Source of the DNA: G963665495 sp963667575
GTDB lineage: Bacteria; Desulfobacterota; Desulfovibrionia; Desulfovibrionales; Desulfovibrionaceae
Assembly: GCA_963667575.2 (NCBI GenBank)
Contig: CAXXHY010000055.1
Coordinates: forward strand, 62,001-126,000
Direction of reading: 5' to 3'
Length of the DNA stretch: 64,000 bases
Position numbers and translations under genes: made by a program. Positions 35,007 to 43,862 of the stretch are shown here, in pieces (the stretch's first letter is position 1; each line of letters starts with the position of its first letter). The notes beneath the pieces were generated by a model, which made no database searches, was not told the origin of the DNA, and saw only the letters and a program-made list of their open reading frames with translations.

Positions 35007-36277
35007 TGGGTGAAATACTGATTATCTCGCTGATTGTATTGATTGTCCTCAATGTGCCCATCGCACTGAGCATAGGCTTTGCCAGTTTCATCGCCATCTG
35101 GACCGTGGGCAAGGTACCCCTGTTTCTGATCAGCCAGCGGATGTTTTCCGGCTGCGACTCCTTTCCTTTGCTGGCCATTCCCCTGTTCATGGTCGCCGGC
35201 GGACTGATGGACCGAGGCGGCATTTCCAAGCGGCTCATCGATTTTGCCACTGCGTTCGTCGGCCACGTATACGGCGGTCTGGGCATCATCGCCATCATGG
35301 CCTGCATGTTCTTCGCGGCCATTTCCGGTTCGGCGCCCGCCACTGTGGTGGCCATCGGCTCCATCATGATTCCGGCCATGATCCAGTCCGGCTACGACAA
35401 GAGCTTTTCCGTGGCCCTGCTGGCCGCGGCGGGAACCATCGGCGTGGTCATTCCGCCGAGCATTCCCTTTGTCACCTACGGCGTCACCATGAACAGTTCC
35501 ATCGGCAAGCTGTTCGCGGCCGGTATGATTCCCGGTATTCTGATGGGCCTTTCGCTGATGTTCGTCTGCTATATCATCAGCAAGAAGAACGGCTACCGTG
35601 CGGACGCCATGGAACGCATGGGTAAATGGGCCGCCCTGAAGGAATCCTTCTGGTGCCTGTTCATGCCCATCATCATTCTGGGCGGCATCTACGGCGGCGT
35701 GTTCACCCCCACCGAAGCCGCGGGCGTTGCCTGCCTCTACGCCATGATCATCGGGCTCTTCGTGTACAAGGAGCTCAATTTCAAAGCCCTGTACGAATGT
35801 CTGCACTGCGCGGCCGTGCCGTCCGCAATGGTCATGATCATCATTGCCTGCGCCACCGCCATGGGCTGGATCACCACCGCCGAGCAGATTCCCCAGACCG
35901 TGGCCAGCTATATGACCGGCATCACCGAATCCAGGTTCATTATGCTGCTGATGCTCAACATCTTCCTGCTGTTCGTGGGCTGCCTGATGGAACTCAACGC
36001 CGCCATCATTCTGCTCGGCCCCATTCTGCTGCCGCTGCTCGGACAGTATCACATCGATCCGCTGCACTTTGGCGTGGTCATGGTTGTGAACCTTGCCGTT
36101 GGCCTGCTGACTCCGCCCCTGGGCGTCAACCTGTTCGTGGCCAATGGTCTGCGGCGCGATGTGGAATTCAAGTCGATTATCGTCAGGTCGTTCCCGATGT
36201 TGATGATTCTATTCGCACTGATCCTCTTGCTTACGTATGTTCCTCAGGTATCTTTGTTCTTGACACAGTTCGTATAG
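35006..36277 (+). CDS. dctM: TRAP transporter large membrane subunit (DctM)
   Basis: 423-residue permease with about 12 membrane segments, the Na+-coupled channel part of the TRAP importer. Conserved motifs include AIPLFMVAGGLMDRGGISKRLIDFA, AAISGSAPATVVAIGSIMIPAM, AAGTIGVVIPPSIPF and the late LLTPPLGVNLF. The start ATG directly overlaps the dctQ stop, with GAAGGAG upstream. Substrate presumably a small hydroxy or dicarboxylic acid feeding the neighbouring CoA pathway; this is context inference. Confidence 0.94.
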   Translation: MGEILIISLIVLIVLNVPIALSIGFASFIAIWTVGKVPLFLISQRMFSGCDSFPLLAIPLFMVAGGLMDRGGISKRLIDFATAFVGHVYGGLGIIAIMACMFFAAISGSAPATVVAIGSIMIPAMIQSGYDKSFSVALLAAAGTIGVVIPPSIPFVTYGVTMNSSIGKLFAAGMIPGILMGLSLMFVCYIISKKNGYRADAMERMGKWAALKESFWCLFMPIIILGGIYGGVFTPTEAAGVACLYAMIIGLFVYKELNFKALYECLHCAAVPSAMVMIIIACATAMGWITTAEQIPQTVASYMTGITESRFIMLLMLNIFLLFVGCLMELNAAIILLGPILLPLLGQYHIDPLHFGVVMVVNLAVGLLTPPLGVNLFVANGLRRDVEFKSIIVRSFPMLMILFALILLLTYVPQVSLFLTQFV

Positions 36278-36312
36278 TAGTTGCTAAGAGCGGAAATACA
36301 CGACGAGGACAT

Positions 36313-36366
36313 ATGAAAATGACGAACTTGAATTCCTTAACCAAACGACAGGTGGCGCATGGCTGA
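36313..36366 (+). CDS. Possible 17-codon leader peptide before the IclR gene
   Basis: ATG 36313 with GAGGAC upstream opens a 17-codon ORF that overlaps the IclR start by 8 bp. It could couple translation to the regulator gene. No recognisable peptide. Confidence 0.2.
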   Translation: MKMTNLNSLTKRQVAHG

Positions 36367-37126
36367 CAAGCGATACGTACAAAGTGTGATCAAGGCCTTG
36401 AGCATCATTGAACTGCTCGGGGAACACGGCGAACTGGGAGTTACGGACATCAGCACCCAACTGGGGTTCGACAAGAGCACCACGTTCAGGCTGCTGGCCA
36501 CGTTGAAAGAGCGCAATTTCATCGTGAGCGATCCCAAGACCCAGCTGTATTCCAACTCCACCAAGCTCTTTGCCCTGGGGCAGAGCGTTCTGCGCAGGTC
36601 GAATTTCGGCCCGCAGATCAAGGTCGAGTTGAAGAAGCTGATGGAACTTACGGGCGAAACCGTGAACTTCAGCATCCCCGATGGATTGGAAGTGGTCTAC
36701 ATCGACAAATACGAGACCGCCGACATGCTGAAACTTGTGGTCAAGGTCGGACAGCGGCGCCCCATGTACTGCACCTCCGCGGGCAAGGCCATCATGGCCT
36801 ACTATGACAGGCAGTATGTGGAGAACCTTTGCGACAGGTTCCAGTTCGTCAAACATACGGAGTTTACGATTACGGACAAACAGACCCTGCTGAAGGAGTT
36901 GGATTTGATCCGCGAGCGGGGCTACAGCCTTGATAACCAGGAGCATTGTCTGGATATACGGTGCGTTGCCATCCCCATTCTGGACAAGAGCAACGAACCC
37001 CTGGCCGCTGTGAGTATTTCCATGCCGCAGTTCCGCTACGAGGCGGACACCTCGCGCCAGGACAAATGCATCAAGGCTTTGCTGGATGCGTCGGAATCTT
37101 TGTCAAAAACCTTTTTAGGTTCTTAG
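36359..37126 (+). CDS. IclR-family transcriptional regulator
   Basis: 255-residue regulator. The N-terminal winged helix-turn-helix contains VIKALSIIELLGEHGELGVTDISTQLGFDKSTTFRLLATL. The C-terminal IclR effector domain has the typical RRPMYCTSAGKAIMAY and the late RCVAIPILD and AAVSISMP motifs. It lies on the same strand between the TRAP genes and a 2-hydroxyacid dehydrogenase gene, and probably controls this catabolic set in response to an acid substrate or its CoA ester. Operators not identified. Confidence 0.92.
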   Translation: MADKRYVQSVIKALSIIELLGEHGELGVTDISTQLGFDKSTTFRLLATLKERNFIVSDPKTQLYSNSTKLFALGQSVLRRSNFGPQIKVELKKLMELTGETVNFSIPDGLEVVYIDKYETADMLKLVVKVGQRRPMYCTSAGKAIMAYYDRQYVENLCDRFQFVKHTEFTITDKQTLLKELDLIRERGYSLDNQEHCLDIRCVAIPILDKSNEPLAAVSISMPQFRYEADTSRQDKCIKALLDASESLSKTFLGS

Positions 37127-37176
37127 CTTACGGCTGAAAGCCGCAAAAAGATACCATACTCGTCAAGGAGTTTCAT

Positions 37177-38154
37177 ATGTCCAGATTCAAGATTGTGAAT
37201 GTCGAACCCTATGGTGAAGATTACAGCATTGAAGAAAAAGTCGCCAAAGAACTCGATGCGGAAACCGTTTTCATCAAGACCATTGATTATGACGCCATCT
37301 ACAAGGAAATTCCGGACTGCGACGCCCTGGTCATCCAGTACCTGCAGATCAACGACGATCTGCTGGACCGCATGCCCAAGTGCAAGATCATCGTCCGTTC
37401 GGCCATCGGCGTGAACAATATCGACCTGGAAGCCTGCGCCAAACGCGGCGTGATGGTGGCCAACGTTCCCGACTACATGCAGGGCGAAGTGGCCGACCAC
37501 ATCATGAGCATGTTCCTGTCCATCAACCGCCGGGTGCTCCACCTTAACAAGCGCGTACGCGAAGGGCACTGGGATGCGGCCGATGCGCGCCCCATCCATC
37601 TGCTGAAGACCCAGTCCATGGGTATCGTGGGCTGCGGCCAGATCGGCCAGATGACCGCCAAGCGCGCCCAGGGCTTCGGCATGAAGATCTACGGCTATGA
37701 CCCGTACCTGCCCAAGGAAGTGTTCGCGGCACGGGACATCACGCCTGTGGATACCATCGACGGTCTGTTCGACCTGGCCGACCATATCTCCATCCACATG
37801 CCCCTGACTCCCGAGACCGAACATATGGTCAATTACGAGCGCCTCTGCCGCCTCAAACCCCACAGCATCGTAATGAATTCCTCGCGCGGCCCCATCGTCT
37901 CCAACGACGATCTCTACAAGGCCCTGAAGGAAGGAAAGATCTTCGGCGCGGCCCTGGATGTTCTGGAAGTCGAACCCCCGGAACAGCCCATCCCGCTGGC
38001 CGAGTTCGACTCCGTACTGTTCTCTCCCCACGTTGGCTACTACTCCGAGGAAGCGCTGGAAAACATGAAGCGCAAGTCCTTTGAGGAAGTTGTCCGCACC
38101 ACCAAGGAAGGACAGCCCAAGCATTGGGTAAACAAGAAGTTCTTCAATAATTAA
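37177..38154 (+). CDS. D-isomer-specific 2-hydroxyacid dehydrogenase, CtBP-like
   Basis: 325-residue NAD-dependent dehydrogenase. Substrate-binding loop IVRSAIGVNNIDLEAC, nucleotide motif GIVGCGQIGQMTA (about residues 148-160), catalytic Arg in NSSRGPIV, Glu in ALDVLEVEPP and His in FSPHVGYYSEEA. It resembles the C-terminal-binding-protein/phosphoglycerate-dehydrogenase branch rather than D-lactate dehydrogenase. Fifty bases after the IclR gene, with AAGGAG before the ATG. It may reduce or oxidise a 2-oxo/2-hydroxy acid imported by the TRAP system. A strong terminator region lies downstream. Confidence 0.9.
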   Translation: MSRFKIVNVEPYGEDYSIEEKVAKELDAETVFIKTIDYDAIYKEIPDCDALVIQYLQINDDLLDRMPKCKIIVRSAIGVNNIDLEACAKRGVMVANVPDYMQGEVADHIMSMFLSINRRVLHLNKRVREGHWDAADARPIHLLKTQSMGIVGCGQIGQMTAKRAQGFGMKIYGYDPYLPKEVFAARDITPVDTIDGLFDLADHISIHMPLTPETEHMVNYERLCRLKPHSIVMNSSRGPIVSNDDLYKALKEGKIFGAALDVLEVEPPEQPIPLAEFDSVLFSPHVGYYSEEALENMKRKSFEEVVRTTKEGQPKHWVNKKFFNN

Positions 38155-38626
38155 GGATTCCTGCCAGGCCATAGCCATGGCGGTGGACCAGGCGTGACGG
38201 TGCGGCTGTGCAGCCCATGCATCTGTATCTCCGACTATCGCAGTACCGTCACGTTGCATACTCTCTCCTTGCCTGACAAGGAGTCCTCCCAAGCCGGCGT
38301 CACAAGCCTCCCAACGGCATTCATTCCGGGAATGCCGCTGAAACAAATCTTGTGACGCCGGTTTTTTTATTCCGCCCGTCCCCTGGGTAAACTTTACATA
38401 TTTGTTTACCTATCATCCTGGTCGGCATTATGCCTCCTGCCCAGTATTTACCGAATCCAAAGGCTTTCTATGAATATATGCTTGTTTACATTCAATCAGC
38501 TTATCTTCTCGATAAGGCTTTTATTTATATGTTTTTTAAATTTGACCAAATATCGAAAATTGTGATTATTCATGGCGTACTTATTTAAAATGCTTTGAAG
38601 CTTACAAAAAAAATCGGGGTGCGGCT
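38155..38626. other. Intergenic region with nested hairpins, terminator and AT-rich promoter part
   Basis: The first 200 bp contain a 9-bp inverted repeat (38193-38201 with 38245-38253) and the composite terminator at 38294-38368. The following 250 bp are AT-rich and presumably hold the promoter of the double-cubane gene cluster. Confidence 0.6.
38294..38368 (+). terminator. Composite two-stem terminator
   Basis: The outer 13-bp perfect stem (38294-38306 with 38349-38361) encloses an 8-bp perfect hairpin (38315-38322 with 38330-38337) and is followed by T7. It closes the TRAP/4-hydroxybutyrate region. Confidence 0.85.
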
Positions 38627-39397
38627 GTGTTTGTGGGCATTGATGTGGGCTCTCGTACGAGCAAAGTGGTCATACTGGACAACGGCCGCATACTTGCCAG
38701 CGCTATTCAGGATACGGGCGCCAGGCCGGGCGATACGGGAAAACGCATTCTGGATGCAGTTCTTCAGCGCACGGGCAGATCGTCCGGCGAGATTCGCAGA
38801 ATTGTGGGCACGGGCTACGGCCGGGTGTCCATGCCCTTTGCGGACCAGACCCTGACCGAACTGAGCTGCCACGGCATGGGTACCCATTTTCTCAATCCCG
38901 CCATACGTACGGTCATCGACATCGGAGGTCAGGACAGCAAGGTCATTCGTCTCGATGACGAGGGCAACATGGTGGACTTCATGATGAACGACAAGTGCGC
39001 CGCAGGTACGGGGCGTTTTCTGGAAGTTGCTGCCAGGGCGCTGGAAGTGGACCTGGACGGCCTGTCCGAAGCAGCACTACAGGCCGATGCCCCCTGCGAG
39101 ATCAACAGCATGTGCGCCGTGTTCGCGGAGTCGGAAATCATCTCCCTGCTGGCGTCGGGGCAGCGCATGGAGAACATCGCAGCCGGTTTGAACAGGGCCT
39201 TTGCGCACCGTCTGAGCGCCATGGCCAGGCGCGTGGGAGTAAATCCTCCCGTGGCTTTCGTGGGCGGAGTCGCCAAGAATCATTCCCTGGCAAAGGAGAT
39301 AAGTGTCTGTCTGGACGTTCGTCTGACACCGCTCGAGGTGGATCCTCAACTCGTCGGCGCGTTGGGCGCCGCAGTGGTCGGGAGCCGTTCCATGTAA
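38627..39397 (+). CDS. ATP-dependent activator (reductase) of a double-cubane / 2-hydroxyacyl-CoA dehydratase-type protein
   Basis: 256-residue ASKHA-fold ATPase of the BadF/BadG/HgdC family. It hydrolyses ATP to inject low-potential electrons into its partner. Nucleotide motifs are VGIDVGSRTSKVVI at the start, TVIDIGGQDSKVI near 100 and AFVGGVAKN near 210. Its single [4Fe-4S] cluster would be held by the Cys in NDKCAAGTG and the Cys in MCAVFAESE from each half of a homodimer. GTG at 38627 starts it just before the glycine-rich loop. It precedes a YjiM-like partner, matching the YjiL-YjiM arrangement. Confidence 0.9.
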   Translation: MFVGIDVGSRTSKVVILDNGRILASAIQDTGARPGDTGKRILDAVLQRTGRSSGEIRRIVGTGYGRVSMPFADQTLTELSCHGMGTHFLNPAIRTVIDIGGQDSKVIRLDDEGNMVDFMMNDKCAAGTGRFLEVAARALEVDLDGLSEAALQADAPCEINSMCAVFAESEIISLLASGQRMENIAAGLNRAFAHRLSAMARRVGVNPPVAFVGGVAKNHSLAKEISVCLDVRLTPLEVDPQLVGALGAAVVGSRSM

Positions 39398-39427
39398 AAC
39401 GATGTGGAAACTTTCCTGGGAGAATCT

Positions 39428-40607
39428 ATGGATTTCAACGTTCAGGAAACCATTCAGGAAGTCAGGACCAATTTCGCGCTGTCTCTGGAGATGGCCAGGG
39501 ACGAAGGTAAACAAGTGGTGGGCTGTCTTTGCTCCTACAGCCCCGTTGAACTGATCCTTGCCGCGGGAGCCATTCCCGTGGGCCTTTGCGGTACCACCCT
39601 CGAACCCATTGCCAAGGCGGAGGAAATCCTCTCCGTGGACCAGTGCCCCAAGGTCAAAGCCACCTTTGGAAGGGCTGTTTCAGGCACCTGTCCGCTGTTC
39701 CCTCTTGCAGACTGCATCATCTCCGAAACTACCTGTGACGGCAGGAAAAAAATGTACGAACTGCTCGGGCGGTACACACCGCTGCTGGTCCTGGACCTGC
39801 CGCAAAAACCGGAGGAGCCCGAAGCGCTGGTGCATTGGTTTGCCGAGGTGATGAAAGCCAAGCAGTTTCTGGAAAAACAGCTTGGCGTCCGCATCACAGA
39901 TGACGACCTGCGGCGCGCCATCCGCCAGGGCAATGAGCAGCGCCAATTGATGACCAGGATCTATGCCGCCTTCCGCCACAGTCTCCCTCCGAGCACGGGG
40001 CTGGATTTCGTCAACGTCACCTCCGCTTTGAAATATTATACGGATCACGATGCGTATGTCGCGCTGCTGCGGGAGTTCGCAGAGGAGCTGGAGTCCCGCA
40101 ATGCTCAAAATCTTTCTCCCTGCGAGGCCGGCAGGCCGCGGATTCTCTGGACTGGCCTGGGCAGCAGCCTGGGCTGCAACAAGGTGCTGCGCCTGCTGGA
40201 AGAGGCGGGCGGGGGTGGTGGTCTGCCAGGAAGGCTGCGGCGGTGTCACCCGTACGGAGGATCTCATCAACGAATCCCTGCCGCCCCTGGAAGCCATCGC
40301 GGAGCGCTATCTCCGGGTCACCTGCGCCTGCATGACCCCCAACAACCAGCGTTTTGTCGATCTGGAAAGGCTGGCGGAGGAATATGAAGCGGACGGGGTC
40401 ATCGATCTGGCCTGGCAGTTCTGCCAGCCCTTCGAAATTGAGTCCTGCCGTGTCAGGGAACTGGTCAGGGACAAGCTCGGTCTGCCTTTCCTGCATGTGG
40501 TGACTGATTATTCCGAACAGGACCAGGGACAGCTCAAGGTACGTATCGAGGGGTTCATGGAACAGGTACGGACACTGAAAAACAAGAAAATGAGAGTCTG
40601 CGCATGA
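39428..40607 (+). pseudogene. Double-cubane cluster protein (YjiM / HgdB-like dehydratase family), frameshifted
   Basis: About 392 codons in two frames. The first frame (39428 to about 40210) shows GCLCSYSPVELILAAGA, DQCPKVK, GTCPLFP and SETTCDGRKKMYELL. From about 40211 the family ending VVVCQEGCGG, CACMTPNNQR, QFCQPFEIES and TDYSEQDQGQ continues in the next frame to 40607. One extra G in the run of five at 40211-40215 accounts for the break. Order and spacing of cysteines match the E. coli YjiM / double-cubane protein group, which reduces small unusual substrates such as acetylene and azide in vitro. The true substrate is unknown. Start ATG follows GGGAG. The stop overlaps the ABC ATPase start. 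Confidence 0.82.
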
Positions 40608-41398
40608 ACATCGCACCAAGTACCCCGACAAAGGTAAAGCCCATGATCCGGGCCAGGGATGTTTGCAAGGTTTTCAGCGGCGGCAAGGGCGAGGATGTCA
40701 CCGCCGTGCAAAAGGTCAGCCTGGATATTGCCCCGCGCGAATTCGTGGCGGTTATCGGCCCTTCAGGCTGCGGCAAATCCACTTTCATGATGATGGTTGC
40801 GGGCCTGGTGGATGCCACCTCGGGCGAACTGTACCTGGAAGACGATCGGGTAAAGGGCCCGGACACCCGCTGCGGCGTGGTGTTTCAGGAATACCTGCTG
40901 TTCCCCTGGAAAACAGTCAAGGGCAACGTGGGCTTCGGGCCTTCCTTGCGGGGCGTTTCCAAAAAGGAACAGGAGAGCCGGTGCCGCCATTTCATCAAGC
41001 TGGTCGGGCTGGAAGGTTTTGAAGACCACTATCCGCATGAGCTTTCCGGAGGCATGCGCCAGCGCGTGGCTATTGCCCGGGCCCTGGCCAATGATCCGAG
41101 CGTGCTGCTCATGGACGAACCCTTTGGTTCGCTGGACGCTCTGACCAGGGAAAGCCTGCAGACCGAACTTCTGCGGATCTGGAGCGAAACCACCTGCACG
41201 GTGCTGTTTGTCACGCACAGCATTGTGGAGGCCGTTTACCTGGCTGATCGGGTCGTGGTCATGAGCAAAAGGCCGGGGCGCATCAAGGAGACCCTGACCA
41301 TAGATCTGCCCAGGCCGCGGACGCGCGAGATGACAACAACCCAGGCGTTCAGAGAGTACGAAATGACTCTCAGGAGTATGGTATGGACGGAAGTGTAA
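40604..41398 (+). CDS. ABC transporter ATP-binding protein (nitrate/sulfonate/taurine type)
   Basis: 264-residue ATPase. Walker A GPSGCGKST (about residues 56-64), Q-loop VVFQEYLLFPW, signature LSGGMRQR, Walker B SVLLMDEPFGSLD and the H-loop FVTHSIVEAVYL. Closest type is SsuB/TauB/NrtD importers of small anions and aromatic or thiazole compounds. The start overlaps the double-cubane gene stop (ATGA) and the end overlaps the permease by 16 bp, so enzyme and transporter are one operon. Confidence 0.94.
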   Translation: MNIAPSTPTKVKPMIRARDVCKVFSGGKGEDVTAVQKVSLDIAPREFVAVIGPSGCGKSTFMMMVAGLVDATSGELYLEDDRVKGPDTRCGVVFQEYLLFPWKTVKGNVGFGPSLRGVSKKEQESRCRHFIKLVGLEGFEDHYPHELSGGMRQRVAIARALANDPSVLLMDEPFGSLDALTRESLQTELLRIWSETTCTVLFVTHSIVEAVYLADRVVVMSKRPGRIKETLTIDLPRPRTREMTTTQAFREYEMTLRSMVWTEV

Positions 41399-42243
41399 GC
41401 GAATCTGTTGGCAAAACGGCTGAGATTGAAAGCGCCCGTCATCTGCACGGGCTGTTCAAAGCCATTTGGGGAAAACTGGGCTCCTGGAATTACCGCAAGT
41501 TCGTATCCCCGCTGCTGCTGCTGGCCATCTGGGAGCTGGTGGCCCGGATGGGCTGGGTGCCGCGCTGGTTTCTGCCAGTGCCCACGGACGTCCTGAAAAC
41601 GCTGCTGGACATCACTCTTTCCGGAACCCTGCTGGATCATGTGGCCATCAGCATGGTGCGCGCCACCATCGGGTATGTGATGGCCGCCGTGGTGGGGGTA
41701 TCCCTGGGGCTGCTCATTGCCTGGTCCAAGGTCATGGAGGATTTTTTCGATCCGCTCATCGAGCTGATCCGGCCGTTGTCCACCTTTGCCCTGATTCCCA
41801 TCTTTTTTCTCTGGTTCGGCATCGGAGAAGAGTCCAAGGTCATGATCATTTTCAAGTCCTGCTTTTTTCCCATTGCCTTGAACACCATCGCCGGCATCAA
41901 GGGTGTGGACAGAAAACTCGTCGACGCGGCGCGTTCCCTCGGTGCCAGCCAGCGTCAGCTCTGGACGCGCGTACTGATCCCCGCGGCCATGCCCATGATC
42001 ATGACCGGGCTGCGCATTTCCACGGCGCTTTCCATGATGTCTCTGGTGGGGGTGGAGATGCTGGCCAGTGATTCCGGAATCGGATTCCTGGTCATCGATG
42101 CGCAGCGTACTTTTGATACCGAACTGGTTTTCGCGGGAATTCTCGTTCTTTCCATCATTGGTTTCACCCTGGACCGTATAGCCAGGTTGATTCAGCAGAG
42201 GATCCTCTGCTGGCATGTAGAAACCTCGCTGGGGGGTTCCTGA
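41383..42243 (+). CDS. ABC transporter permease (nitrate/sulfonate/taurine type)
   Basis: 286-residue inner-membrane permease with about six helices. The EAA loop DAARSLGASQRQLWTRVLIPAAMPMIMTGLR couples to the ATPase. A long N-terminal segment of about 30 charged residues precedes the first helix. Family members import sulfonates, nitrate, thiamine precursors or similar small compounds. The gene overlaps the ATPase gene and is followed after 39 bp by the binding-protein gene. Confidence 0.93.
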   Translation: MDGSVSESVGKTAEIESARHLHGLFKAIWGKLGSWNYRKFVSPLLLLAIWELVARMGWVPRWFLPVPTDVLKTLLDITLSGTLLDHVAISMVRATIGYVMAAVVGVSLGLLIAWSKVMEDFFDPLIELIRPLSTFALIPIFFLWFGIGEESKVMIIFKSCFFPIALNTIAGIKGVDRKLVDAARSLGASQRQLWTRVLIPAAMPMIMTGLRISTALSMMSLVGVEMLASDSGIGFLVIDAQRTFDTELVFAGILVLSIIGFTLDRIARLIQQRILCWHVETSLGGS

Positions 42244-42282
42244 GGCTCAACCCCGGCAAAACTTCCATTATGAGAGGTGACT

Positions 42283-43278
42283 ATGAAACTAGCACTGCGG
42301 TATGGCCGTACGCTCTGCCTCATTGGCATGCTCCTGCTGCTTCCCTGCCTGGTTCAGGCGGCGGATGCGCAGCAGGAGCAGGGCGAGCTGCCCACGGTCA
42401 AGGTCGTCTACTGGCGAAGCATCGACGACCTGCCTTTTTATGTGGGTGTGGAAGAAGGATTTTTCAAGGAATGCGGCGTCAATGTGGAGCTCGTATTCAT
42501 CAAGGGCGAGCAGAACTGTCTAGCCGCATCGCTGCGTGGGGATGTGGACGGCGGCTACATTTCTCTTGCCTCATTGTGCAAACTGGCGGAACGCGATCTG
42601 CCCATCAAGGTTGTCGCCTGGATGGGCCATGCGCACCCCGGCACCAAATGCGGCATTCATGTAGGCAAGGACACAAAGTACCAGGAACTCAGTGATTTGA
42701 AAGGAATACGTGTAGCGTCTGGCTCGGGGATCAATCCTAAAACCATGCTTCGACACGCCGTGGGGCTGGGCGGGTACGACATGAAGGACATCCGTCCGCT
42801 CTGGGGAGCCGAACCGGACAACCCCATGCAGTACGAGGCTGCGCTCAGGTCCGGGAGCCTGGACGCCTTTGTCGTCTGAGACCCCATCGCTGCCATGCTG
42901 GAGTCGCATGGCGCCAGTCGGATTTTGGCCTCTTTTCACGATATCGTGCCCAACTGGGTATTCGCCGGGTTGTATTTTACTGATGAGTATCTTGCCGAAA
43001 ACGGAGAGTCCGTCCGCAAGGTACTTCAAGGATTGATTAAATCTTTTGAGTTCATCAAAGAGCATGAAACCCGGGCCCGCAAACACATTCCCAAGTATAC
43101 GCAAATCGACGAAGATGTGTGCATGATCTGCGCACTCAGGGAATACCAGCTCATAGAACCTGTCGAACGTCTGAACCGTCAGCGAGATATCATGGTGGAT
43201 TACGGGATGCTGAAAAAACGCATCGATATCACCTCCATGCTGGATTATTCGTATCTTCCGGAAGATGTACAGCAATGA
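42283..43278 (+). CDS. ABC transporter substrate-binding protein (NMT1/SsuA-like) with in-frame UGA codon
   Basis: 331-codon frame interrupted once by TGA at 42877-42879. Before it: signal peptide (about 1-26, ending VQA), VYWRSIDDLPFYVGVEEGFFKECGV, GGYISLASLC and DLKGIRVASGSG, the NMT1/SsuA periplasmic fold. After it the same frame continues as DPIAAMLESHG to a normal C-terminus. In this family the position is usually Trp (VVWDP), so TGG to TGA is the simplest cause. However, a 7-bp perfect hairpin (42892-42898 with 42906-42912) lies just where a bacterial selenocysteine insertion element would. ATG 42283 follows GAGAGG. Functional state open: nonsense mutation, sequence error or recoding. 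Confidence 0.75.
42892..42912 (+). promoter_or_regulatory. SECIS-like hairpin downstream of the in-frame UGA
   Basis: Stem GCCATGC/GCATGGC, loop TGGAGTC with G as its second base, 21 nt after the UGA. Geometry matches the published bacterial SECIS pattern (G within the first two loop bases, 16-37 nt from UGA). Sequence pairing is certain; function is not. Confidence 0.35.
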
Positions 43279-43412
43279 TCGGTGGCGCGGCACCCCGGCC
43301 GCGCGCCGGATGATATACGCAGCTCTGGCTATGGCTAGGATTTCGAGCTGTCAGCTAACCAGCCGCGGAACCAGCGAAAATGGAAGCGCGGCTAACCGGA
43401 CTGGATGACAAC

Positions 43413-43862
43413 ATGCACAAGAGATTCATTGCTATCGTCGCGGCCATCTTGGCCCTGGCGTTGGTAAGCGAGGCACATTGCGCTTCGCGCTATCAGGACG
43501 GTTTCCGGGGCATAGCCTGGGGAACCACCAAGGAAAAACTGCCGGATCTGGGCTTGTCGGAAAAGAGCCTGAATAGGATCTATAAAACAGGCCCTTCGGC
43601 CGTGATTTTCATGGAAGGAAAAGGAAACCTGGATCTTTCGCTGGACGGCGTGCCGCTGCTGTCCCTTTTCCTGCGTTTCAACGACATGGCCTTTTACGGC
43701 TTTGATATGGTTTTCAAGGCAGAATATGCTGAAAAAGTACGCTCCATCATGGAAACGGACATGCAGACTCCGGGCGAAAAAACCGATGACGGCTATTCCT
43801 GGAAAAAGGATGGCCTGAACGTGATCGTCACGGACCGCGAACTTATGGTGGTCAAGGAATAG
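43413..43862 (+). CDS. Small secreted protein of unknown function
   Basis: 149-residue protein with a signal peptide (about 1-24, ending AHCA) from ATG 43413. The mature part opens with FRGIAWGTTKEKLPDL, a pattern seen in small exported proteins where a tryptophan-glycine-threonine turn repeats in fold families of unknown role. No catalytic motif. Upstream in-frame codons (from 43380) lack a signal sequence, so 43413 is favoured. Not obviously linked to the ABC operon. Confidence 0.7.
   Translation: MHKRFIAIVAAILALALVSEAHCASRYQDGFRGIAWGTTKEKLPDLGLSEKSLNRIYKTGPSAVIFMEGKGNLDLSLDGVPLLSLFLRFNDMAFYGFDMVFKAEYAEKVRSIMETDMQTPGEKTDDGYSWKKDGLNVIVTDRELMVVKE

Noticed and set aside
42877..42879. UGA reassigned as Trp throughout the organism
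   Set aside because: Many intact genes here (for example otnC, hbd, ECF genes) end at TGA followed by spacer or another start, so UGA is used as a normal stop.
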